A stretch of 64,000 bases of DNA, from contig NZ_QRUF01000004.1 of the NCBI RefSeq assembly GCF_003458415.1, forward strand, positions 64,055-128,054, given 5' to 3'. Source of the DNA: Collinsella sp. AF25-2LB (lineage in GTDB: Bacteria > Actinomycetota > Coriobacteriia > Coriobacteriales > Coriobacteriaceae). This document shows positions 57,941-64,000 of the stretch, in pieces (within the stretch, counting starts at the first letter, position 1; every line of letters begins with the position of its first letter). The position numbers and the translations under genes are program-made. The notes under the pieces are model-generated. The model ran no database searches. It saw only the letters and a program-made list of their open reading frames with translations, and was not told the origin of the DNA.

Positions 57941-58822
57941 ATGCAAAACTTGCTAGAACTCAAAGGCATCTCACGCACTGTAAGCGACCGCTTTTCGCTG
58001 CGCGACGTCACGCTTGCCGTGGAACCCGGCCAGATTGTCGGCTTTGTTGGTGCCAACGGTGCCGGCAAAACCACGACGATTCGAGCCGCGCTCGGGCTTA
58101 TAAAGCTCGATGCCGGCGAGGTGCACCTGTTTGGGCAGCGCTGTGGCGCCGACGCGCCCGATGAGTCGCAACGCCATCTACGCTCCCGCGTCGGTCTTGT
58201 CCTGGACACGTGCCCCTTCCCCTCCACGCTCAAGGTGGGCCAGATCGAGTCGCTCGTAGGCCCGGCGTACCCCACGTGGGACCGCGAAACGTTCGCCGGA
58301 TTCATCAACCGATTTGGCCTCGATTCCAAGACAAAGGTCAAGGACCTCTCCCGTGGCATGGGCATGAAACTGCAGCTTGCCTGTGCACTCAGCCACAATG
58401 CCAAGCTGCTCGTTTTGGACGAAGCCACCGCGGGCCTCGATCCCATGGCACGCGAGGAACTGCTCGATGAGCTGCTTGCTTTTGTCGCCGACGGCCAGCG
58501 CAGCGTGCTGCTCTCGAGCCACATTACGTCCGACCTCGATCGCGCCGCCGACCGCGTCATCTGCATCGATAACGGCTCGATTGTGTTTGACCTGCCGCGC
58601 GAGGACATTACTGACCGCGCCGGCATCGCCCACTGCACCCAGACACAGGCCGTCGAGCTTATGGCTTGCGTCGAAGGCGCCCGTGCCGCCCACCACGCCT
58701 ATAGCGTGGACGTGCTCGTGCCCAACCGTCGCGAAGCGCTCGAAGCCTTCCCCGAGATTCCCTGCGATCGGGCAACCATTGATGATTATCTTCGCCTCCT
58801 ACTGAAAGGGGCTTCGAAATGA
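57941..58822 (+). CDS. ABC transporter ATP-binding protein
   Basis: A 293-residue ABC ATPase: Walker A GANGAGKTT (about 37-45), signature LSRGMGMKLQLACAL (an LSxGM-type variant of LSGGQ), Walker B LLVLDEATAGLDP (about 157) and His-loop LLSSHITSD (about 193). The C-terminal extension (about 220-293) is typical of the bacitracin/antibiotic-exporter type of ATPase. ATG 57941 follows AAAGGCT. It overlaps the permease gene by 4 bp (ATGA). With the GntR gene it forms a ytrA-like operon that is often induced by cell-wall stress; that role here is inferred. Confidence 0.93.
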   Translation: MQNLLELKGISRTVSDRFSLRDVTLAVEPGQIVGFVGANGAGKTTTIRAALGLIKLDAGEVHLFGQRCGADAPDESQRHLRSRVGLVLDTCPFPSTLKVGQIESLVGPAYPTWDRETFAGFINRFGLDSKTKVKDLSRGMGMKLQLACALSHNAKLLVLDEATAGLDPMAREELLDELLAFVADGQRSVLLSSHITSDLDRAADRVICIDNGSIVFDLPREDITDRAGIAHCTQTQAVELMACVEGARAAHHAYSVDVLVPNRREALEAFPEIPCDRATIDDYLRLLLKGASK

Positions 58823-59517
58823 AACGCGCCTTTATGTCCGAGCTCGCCATCGTTCGCACGCTTGTCCCGAGCATTGCGGGCGTCGGCTTGTTCATCTTCG
58901 TCGTGCTGACGCTCGCCAACGCGTCGGATGGCGATTCCGGCATGAGCGCCGGCGCCTGCGCGGTCAGTGCCATGTCACCCATCATGGTCATGAGCTCGCT
59001 GGCCGGCTTCGACAATCAAAACAGTTGGGAGCGTTATCGGGCAACGCTGCCCTTCTCGCGCAAAGACATTATTTGTGCCCGCTACCTGTGCATCGTTGTC
59101 TTCTCGGCCATCATGGCCTGCGCCGCCGTGCTTTTGAACATCATCGTCCTTCCGCTCTTCAACAGTGCGGGCGTGACCTCGACAGGACAAACCGTCTTTG
59201 AGATCGCAATCGCCTCGGCAGCATCGATGCTCATCTCCCTCATGATGGTGTTTTTGGCGCAGCCGCTGTTCTTTCGATTTGGACACATGGAGGCGCTGCG
59301 CCTTTCCGTCGGCCTGTTTGCCCTGATGGGCTGCGGTACCATGGCAATGCTGAGCTCTTCCAACCCCATTAGCAACTGGCTCATGTCGATTGCCGGAGCG
59401 AATCCCGATCCTGCCGTCCTTGGCGGTCTGTGCGCAGGAATTGCCGTACTGGCCCTCGCGCTATGTGCAATCAGCTGCACCGTCAGCACCAAGGTCTATC
59501 GAGCACGCGATCTGTAA
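58819..59517 (+). CDS. ABC-2-type transporter permease
   Basis: A 232-residue membrane protein with six predicted helices (IVRTLVPSIAGVGLFIFVVL, MSPIMVMSSLAGF, CIVVFSAIMACAAVLLNIIVL, IASAASMLISLMMVFLAQPLFF, LRLSVGLFALMGCGTMAML, LGGLCAGIAVLALALCAISC). The loop NQNSWERYRATLPFSRKDIICARYL is the consensus of the ABC-2 permeases with small domains. It partners the preceding ATPase, overlapping it by 4 bp. Last gene of the YtrA-type operon. Confidence 0.9.
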   Translation: MKRAFMSELAIVRTLVPSIAGVGLFIFVVLTLANASDGDSGMSAGACAVSAMSPIMVMSSLAGFDNQNSWERYRATLPFSRKDIICARYLCIVVFSAIMACAAVLLNIIVLPLFNSAGVTSTGQTVFEIAIASAASMLISLMMVFLAQPLFFRFGHMEALRLSVGLFALMGCGTMAMLSSSNPISNWLMSIAGANPDPAVLGGLCAGIAVLALALCAISCTVSTKVYRARDL

Positions 59518-59788
59518 TCGACAGCTAAAGGACTTGGGCGGCACCCCACCTCATTTACTAGATAAGACGAAGCAGCAACAACGCCGCCGCCCTTCGAAGC
59601 ATGCCGTTTAGATCTTGGAAACCAAAGAGAAGTCGACAGCATATCGACAATTCGAGCCTTCACCAAATGGCTCCCCGGAACATAACCCCCGTCTCGCCGC
59701 GGCCATATCAAACCTTCATGGCGGGGCGGTATCCTCATGTCCATAAAACTCGCAGGATAAACCCATTATCCAAGGAGGCACCGCACCC
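59518..59788. other. 271-bp intergenic space
   Basis: No convincing gene was found; a minus-strand open frame (59496-59744) overlaps the permease gene's end and has no clear ribosome binding site. A promoter for the downstream DMT gene is expected near TATAAACC... but I cannot place it exactly. No terminator-like stem was obvious after the permease gene. Confidence 0.3.
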
Positions 59789-60664
59789 GTGTCGTGGGTT
59801 GTCGCAGCATTTGCGTCAGCATTCTTTGCCGGCATCACATCCATCTTGGCCAAATGCGGCATCAAGCAGACCGACTCCGATGTCGCGACGGCCATTCGCA
59901 CCTGCGTGGTGCTCGTTTTCGCCTGGGTAATGGCGGGCATTTCTGGATCCATTGGAACCATTGGCAGCATCGAACCCAGATCCTGGCTCTTTCTCGTCCT
60001 CTCGGGACTCGCTACCGGTGCTTCGTGGATCTGTTACTTTAAGGCGTTGAGCATCGGAAATGTCAATAAGGTCGTACCGGTCGACAAGATGAGCACCGTG
60101 CTCGCCGCGCTGGTCGCCATCGCGCTTTTTGACGAGACGAGCAACCTTGCGGTTAAGCTCGTGGGAACCGCTGTCATCACCCTCGGCACGTTTTTAATGA
60201 TCGAGAAGAAGCAGTCCGCCGAACCCGAGCAGCAGCAAGACCGAACCTGGCTCGCTTACGCCCTCGGCGCCGCCGTGTTCGCGGCACTCACCTCCGTCCT
60301 CGCCAAGATCGGCATCGAAGGCGTCGAGTCAAACCTGGCCACGGCAATCCGCACCTGCGTGGTACTGGTTATGGCATGGGCAATCGTGGCAGCCAAGGGA
60401 AAACTGGAGCAGTTCGCGCACGTTGACCGGCGCGAACTCACATTTCTCGCAACATCGGGCATCGCGACTGGAGCATCGTGGCTGCTCTATTACTATGCCA
60501 TCGCTGCAGGCCAGGTGAGTGTCGTGGTGCAGATCGACAAACTATCGATTGTCGTATCGGTGCTATTTGCGCGCCTGGCATTCAACGAAAAACTCTCCCG
60601 CCGCAGCGCCATCGGTCTCGTCCTCATCGTACTGGGCACCGCCGCGCTTGCAATTTGGAAGTAG
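59789..60664 (+). CDS. EamA/DMT-superfamily transporter
   Basis: A 291-residue ten-helix transporter with two clearly repeated halves: FASAFFAGITSILAKCGIKQTDSDVATAIRTCVVLVFAWVMA and the near-copy ALTSVLAKIGIEGVESNLATAIRTCVVLVMAWAIV, showing internal duplication. This full-length two-repeat form is of the RhaT/EamA 'small multidrug-like' type. GTG 59789 is chosen because AAGGAGG precedes it. Monocistronic. Substrate unknown. Confidence 0.9.
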   Translation: MSWVVAAFASAFFAGITSILAKCGIKQTDSDVATAIRTCVVLVFAWVMAGISGSIGTIGSIEPRSWLFLVLSGLATGASWICYFKALSIGNVNKVVPVDKMSTVLAALVAIALFDETSNLAVKLVGTAVITLGTFLMIEKKQSAEPEQQQDRTWLAYALGAAVFAALTSVLAKIGIEGVESNLATAIRTCVVLVMAWAIVAAKGKLEQFAHVDRRELTFLATSGIATGASWLLYYYAIAAGQVSVVVQIDKLSIVVSVLFARLAFNEKLSRRSAIGLVLIVLGTAALAIWK

Positions 60665-60758
60665 CGCCGATACCGAACGAAATCCAGTCCACCCGCAAAT
60701 CCGTGACACAGCGCCCGCACCGGACTTGAGATGTTTGTACTGACCGCGCGCTGCCGCG

Positions 60759-62063
60759 CTACTTGCGCAGCGGCTTGGGCAGTGGAATGCCAGCGGCAAT
60801 GGCTGCGGCGATGATCATGCAGACGATACCCTTGAGTGGGAAACACATAAGCAGCAGGCCCACAACCATGACAGGCTGACGCATGACCGCACCCATCGTC
60901 GATGCCGTGCAGACGGCGACGCAAAAGACCGGATCTGCGCCGGTGAGGATGGCAAGGCCATAGCCCAGGCTTACGCCCGAGAAGATAACGGGGAAGAAGT
61001 GGCCGCCGCGCCAACCAAGGTTGATGAGGGCGGGCGTCAGCATGGCCTTAACAAGACCGGTCGCGATAAGCACGCCGGCGGGAATGGTGAGGTAGGTCTC
61101 CATAAGTACATCGGCCTGGGTCTCGCCGGCAAACATGGTGTAGGGCAAGACCGTGCCGCAGATGGCGAGCGCCAGACCGGCCAGCATGGCCTTGACGACA
61201 GGACGCTCCCCTATTGCATGGGACAGCGCCTCGCTCGCGTGCTCCGAGACAAAGTACAGCCAGCCGCAAACGGTGCCAACCAACGCCAGCGGGATGAGCC
61301 AGGCAAGCTCCAGGTTGCCCACCTCGGCGGCCTCGAACCTGGGCATGCCCATGCCGCCGCCCATAACCTGGCCGAGCAGCAGGTAGGTGCCCAGACCGCC
61401 AGCGATCGCGATACCGTAGACCACCGTCTTCTGTGCCTTGGGCAGCTTGATGGTGATCTCGCCGGACGCGGACCCATCGCCGGCGTCTTCGCCCTGGCCG
61501 TCGGCGCTACCGGCGAGCGGCGCCACAAAGCCAAAGACGGGCGCGGTAAAGAGCGCCGTCAGCGCGGCCTGGGTGCCCAACAGCGTGAGCTCCCTGAACT
61601 CGGCGCCAAAGCGGCGCATGCGGTCGCCGACCCAGCTGCACAGACCCGCGATAACGCCGGTCAGGCCGGCCTCCGGTCCAATACTTCCGCCAAACAGCAG
61701 CGGCAGCAATGCCGCGAGCGAAAGCTTGCCCAGGTTGTCGTACGGGTAGCGCCCGTCTTGCTTAACCTTAGCCATCACCTGGTTGAGGTCGTCGGTCTTG
61801 GTGCCCGTAAGCTTTTCGTACAGGCCGATCAGCAGGCCGCCCAGCAGGCAGACGAAAAACGGATACGGCAGAAAACCGAACGGGCCGCTGGCGAGTTCGG
61901 GCGACGCCGCGCCCAGCATGTGGGGGATCTCGGTCCACAGATAGTCGATACCGTGCTCCATCGCAAAAAAGAACAGCCAGACCGCGGCACCTGCGAACGC
62001 ACCGGTCACGGCAACGCTAACTAAAAACAGCACGCGGTTTGTGGGTTTGGCAAGGTTGTCCAT
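60759..62063 (-). CDS. ClC-family chloride channel / H+ antiporter
   Basis: A 434-residue ClC protein. The selectivity loops are GSIGPEAGLTG (about 127; GxxGPE type with Glu as the gate) and the GWRGGHFFPVIFSG (GxFxP type) near 351; the N-terminus is FLVSVAVTGAFAGAAVWLFFFAME. The internal Ser loop of CLC-0 (GSGIP) is not obvious. There is a hydrophilic insert (GSADGQGEDAGDGSASGEITIK) near 195. ATG follows GGGAGG. It may exchange Cl- or F- for H+; which one is not clear. Confidence 0.88.
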   Translation of the reverse strand: MDNLAKPTNRVLFLVSVAVTGAFAGAAVWLFFFAMEHGIDYLWTEIPHMLGAASPELASGPFGFLPYPFFVCLLGGLLIGLYEKLTGTKTDDLNQVMAKVKQDGRYPYDNLGKLSLAALLPLLFGGSIGPEAGLTGVIAGLCSWVGDRMRRFGAEFRELTLLGTQAALTALFTAPVFGFVAPLAGSADGQGEDAGDGSASGEITIKLPKAQKTVVYGIAIAGGLGTYLLLGQVMGGGMGMPRFEAAEVGNLELAWLIPLALVGTVCGWLYFVSEHASEALSHAIGERPVVKAMLAGLALAICGTVLPYTMFAGETQADVLMETYLTIPAGVLIATGLVKAMLTPALINLGWRGGHFFPVIFSGVSLGYGLAILTGADPVFCVAVCTASTMGAVMRQPVMVVGLLLMCFPLKGIVCMIIAAAIAAGIPLPKPLRK

Positions 62064-62188
62064 CGGGTCCTCCCGCGGTCAAAGTCGACATAGTTATGTT
62101 TTATTGTAGAGCGAGCGTTGCCCAGACAAGCCAACCATCTGCGCCACAAACGGCACCATTGGGAGTCATAGTGGGGCAGGCTCAAGAC

Positions 62189-62722
62189 TTATCCGTTGAT
62201 AATCGAGACAATCTCGCGCAAATCGTCGGCAAAGTAGATGCCGTGCTGGCGCCTCGGGCTCGAAAGCCCCTTATCAATCATGTGCCCGAGCAGCGCCTTG
62301 AGGTCGTTGTAGTAACCGTCAAGGTTATACAGGATGCACGGAGCACTCAGGTGCCCCAACGACACCGCGGACATGACCTCGGCAATCTCCTCGAGCGTGC
62401 CCGTCCCGCCGGGAAAGGCGATGAACGCATCACCGAGCTCAATCATCTTGGCTTTGCGCTCGGCCATATCGCTCGTCACGATGAGGTCATCGATGCCGTC
62501 GTGCTGAAACTCGGCCTCTATAAAAAAGCTCGGCTCAACGCCCGTCACGTGTCCACCTGCCTCGAGTACGCTATCGGCGAGCGCGCCCATCAGGCCCGAT
62601 TTGGACCCGCCGTATACCAGCGCGTGCCCGTTGGAGCCAATCCAGTTGCCCAGCTCTTGCACCGCAGGCAGAAACGCCGGGTCATTGCCGACGCTGGCGC
62701 CCAGGTATACCGTGATATTCAT
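62189..62722 (-). CDS. LOG family protein (cytokinin-type nucleoside 5'-monophosphate phosphoribohydrolase fold)
   Basis: A 177-residue Rossmann protein of the TIGR00730 / LOG family. The signature PGGTGTLEE (about 104-112), the Arg in MAERKAKM (about 88) and the N-terminal VYLGASVGNDP are all present, and the YGGSKSGLMGALAD motif follows. Bacterial LOGs hydrolyse AMP or modified AMP to the free base and ribose 5-phosphate. ATG follows GAGGGGG. Convergent with no neighbour; a small K+ channel gene lies 36 bp upstream on the same strand, so they may be co-transcribed. Confidence 0.9.
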   Translation of the reverse strand: MNITVYLGASVGNDPAFLPAVQELGNWIGSNGHALVYGGSKSGLMGALADSVLEAGGHVTGVEPSFFIEAEFQHDGIDDLIVTSDMAERKAKMIELGDAFIAFPGGTGTLEEIAEVMSAVSLGHLSAPCILYNLDGYYNDLKALLGHMIDKGLSSPRRQHGIYFADDLREIVSIING

Positions 62723-62758
62723 ATTCAGTCCCCCTCGTCGTGACGCGCGGCGCCCGTT

Positions 62759-63184
62759 CTAGCGTTGGCGTCGGCGATATTCGCGCACACGGCGCGACAG
62801 GTCGGCGAGCTCGTCACGATCGAGCTCTTCCAAATGCTCCAGATCGTCCATAAAGCGCGCCATGGTGTCCTTTTGGCGCAGCTTGATGAGCGTATTGCAG
62901 TAGTTCACCGCCACACCCGTGAGCATGGCAATGTAGAAGATGCTGATGACGCTCAGGACGACGGTAATAGCACGGGCGACCGGCGTTTCGGCCGGGATAT
63001 CGCCAAAGCCGATGGTCGAGACGGTCTCAAAGCTAAACCAGAGACCATCGCCAAACGTAAGGGTCGTGGGCTCGGACAGCCAGACAGCCGTCGAGCACAG
63101 CAGATAGAAGACGAGGAACAGGCCCGTGATACGCACGAAACCGGCCTGGCGCAAAACATCGGCAAGCGTCCTCAGCTTTTTCAT
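62759..63184 (-). CDS. Two-helix potassium channel (Ion_trans_2)
   Basis: A 141-residue K+ channel subunit: helix 1 (ITGLFLVFYLLCSTAVWLS), pore helix and selectivity filter STIGFGDIPAETP (TIGFGD, the TVGYGD equivalent), helix 2 (AITVVLSVISIFYIAMLTGVAVNYC) and a charged C-terminal tail of about 45 residues that could form a coiled coil. It would work as a tetramer in the inner membrane. ATG 63182-63184 (MKKLRTL) follows AAAGGGG; a longer in-frame start (63211) has no site. 36 bp before the LOG gene. Confidence 0.9.
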   Translation of the reverse strand: MKKLRTLADVLRQAGFVRITGLFLVFYLLCSTAVWLSEPTTLTFGDGLWFSFETVSTIGFGDIPAETPVARAITVVLSVISIFYIAMLTGVAVNYCNTLIKLRQKDTMARFMDDLEHLEELDRDELADLSRRVREYRRRQR

Positions 63185-63236
63185 CGCGACCCCTTTTCCC
63201 CAGACGCCCAATCACGTTTGCTCGGTATTGTCCCAC

Positions 63237-63311
63237 AACCGGCAGTTAGGCAACCGGCAGTTAGGGACGTTCCTTTTGTGCCGGCAGAAAGGGACTGTCC
63301 CCAACTGCCGG
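63237..63311. repeat. GGGAC-core palindrome with AACCGGCAGTTAGG tandem duplication
   Basis: AACCGGCAGTTAGG occurs twice in a row (63237-63250, 63252-63265). The second forms a 9-bp arm CCGGCAGTT that pairs with AACTGCCGG at 63303-63311; between them are GGGACGTTCC and, further on, GGGACTGTCC. Related to the other GGGAC-core repeats in the window. Confidence 0.65.
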
Positions 63312-63398
63312 ACGGGACCGTTTAGCGGTGCAGCTGCCGACTGGGCAGGCTGAGCTGGTATCCTTATGCGATAATGTCTCGATTCGTTAGGATTGCAT

Positions 63399-64000
63399 GT
63401 GAGAGCTTCCGCTGTCCTTCGTTCAGTTATATATCGCACCTTGGCCGTCGCGCTTGCCGTGCTCGCCGTACTGAGCACCATCATGCCCGCCCCCGCCTAT
63501 GCCGCCAATACCAATCAGCAGGTCAAAACGGTCCGCGTTGGTTGGCTCGTCAACAACGAGGGCTTCCAGGACGGCACCCCCGGCGAGCGTCTCTCGGGAT
63601 GGGGTTACGAGTACCTCCAGACCTTGTCGTACTACACGCCCGGCTGGCGGTACGAATACGTCTCCGGCACTTTCACCGAGCTTTTGGACATGCTCGAGGC
63701 GGGCGAGATCGACCTCATGCCCAACATCTCCTACTCCGAGGAACGCGCCCAAAAGCTGCTCTTTTCCTCGAACCCCGAGGGCACTGAGCGCTACTACATC
63801 TACGCCAAGCCCGAGCGCGACGATCTGGCCAAGGGTGACCCCCAAGCGCTCCAAGGCCTTACCATCGGCTGCAACCCCGGCGTTATGCAAACCTTCGTTG
63901 GCCAGCAGTGGCTCACCAACGAAGGAATCGCCTGCACATACAGGGAGTATGACGGAAACTCCGTTCTCTTTGACGCGCTCGCAAACAACGAGGTCGATGC
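63399..64000 (+). CDS. Periplasmic amino-acid-binding-type sensor domain protein (N-terminal part, cut by window edge)
   Basis: GTG 63399-63401 after AGGAT opens a frame that runs to the end of the window (about 200 residues). A signal peptide is visible (VIYRTLAVALAVLAVLSTIM, cleavage after AYA-AN near residue 35), followed by an SBP_bac_3 fold: RVGWLVNNEGFQ, LSGWGYEYLQTLSYYTPGWRYEYVSGTFTELLDMLEAGEIDLMPNISYSEERAQKLLFSSNPEG, then LQGLTIGCNPGVM. Such N-terminal domains belong either to ABC solute-binding lipoproteins or, without a lipobox as here, to sensor proteins ending in GGDEF, EAL or histidine kinase domains. No Cys follows the signal peptide, so the sensor alternative is favoured. What follows lies outside the window. 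Confidence 0.8.
   Translation, partial: MRASAVLRSVIYRTLAVALAVLAVLSTIMPAPAYAANTNQQVKTVRVGWLVNNEGFQDGTPGERLSGWGYEYLQTLSYYTPGWRYEYVSGTFTELLDMLEAGEIDLMPNISYSEERAQKLLFSSNPEGTERYYIYAKPERDDLAKGDPQALQGLTIGCNPGVMQTFVGQQWLTNEGIACTYREYDGNSVLFDALANNEVD

Noticed and set aside
59496-59744. 82-codon minus-strand frame in the gap after the ABC permease
   Set aside because: No ribosome binding site, overlaps the end of the permease gene, no recognisable domain.

Overview
The window looks like chromosomal DNA of a gut Coriobacteriia (Actinomycetota), most likely Collinsella. This rests on the high-GC, GAC/GCC-rich codon use with strong AGGAGG-type ribosome binding sites, and on the anaerobe gene set: reverse rubrerythrin, bile-salt-hydrolase-like amidase, PLP synthase pair, short gut-type peptide deformylases and an HTH-aminotransferase fusion. 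The genus call is inference from memory of the families, not a database result. No rRNA, tRNA, CRISPR array, prophage or intact insertion sequence was seen; this is mostly ordinary housekeeping and transport DNA with a dense layer of palindromic intergenic repeats.

Layout. 1-4.8 kb (minus): DUF2130 fragment, a HIRAN / 59-aa / metallophosphoesterase operon, a 27-aa toxin-like peptide, and an alcohol dehydrogenase - aldehyde dehydrogenase operon behind a paired operator. 5-10.3 kb: reverse rubrerythrin, a putative PD-(D/E)XK protein bracketed by two copies of a 121-bp inverted-terminal repeat, then pdxR divergent from pdxST. 10.3-17.3 kb: an RGG-tailed winged-helix-like protein, an MFS exporter, a peptide deformylase, an HTH-aminotransferase fusion with its own operator array, and a LysR/DMT divergent pair. 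17.5-25 kb: Kup K+ transporter, bile salt hydrolase family amidase, a deformylase-like protein with a degenerate metal motif, two nucleobase permeases and an esterase. 25-30.5 kb: MetE-like methyltransferase with its LysR regulator, HAD phosphatase, then a TPP riboswitch controlling thiM - thiamine-binding protein - thiE. 30.5-38.4 kb: patatin-like lipase, two related c-di-GMP proteins (the first broken by an in-frame amber codon), flavodoxin-like, ArsC/Spx-like and CobW-type proteins. 38.5-46.1 kb: TrmL, two paralogous P-loop/winged-helix ATPases around a UvrA2-type ABC ATPase, and a TetM-like translational GTPase. 46.3-64 kb: GNAT, small proteins, rRNA methyltransferases (RsmJ, RlmA), MATE, a second LysR/DMT pair, Ung, SDR, a queuosine-precursor transporter, RF3, a YtrA-type GntR/ABC operon, DMT, ClC, LOG, a two-TM K+ channel and the start of a periplasmic-sensor gene.

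The most interesting material is not a single operon. (1) Two families of palindromic repeats sit at gene 3' ends, and in four cases the repeat itself supplies the stop codon. (2) One family keeps a GGGAC core while its arms change in compensating pairs, and one locus has two copies in inverted orientation like a REPIN. (3) The HTH-aminotransferase gene has a second, internal ribosome binding site and ATG exactly at the enzyme domain. (4) An Orc/STAND-like ATPase is translationally coupled to UvrA2 and preceded by three tandem 10-bp repeats. (5) A GGDEF-EAL gene carries one TAG in an otherwise intact frame.
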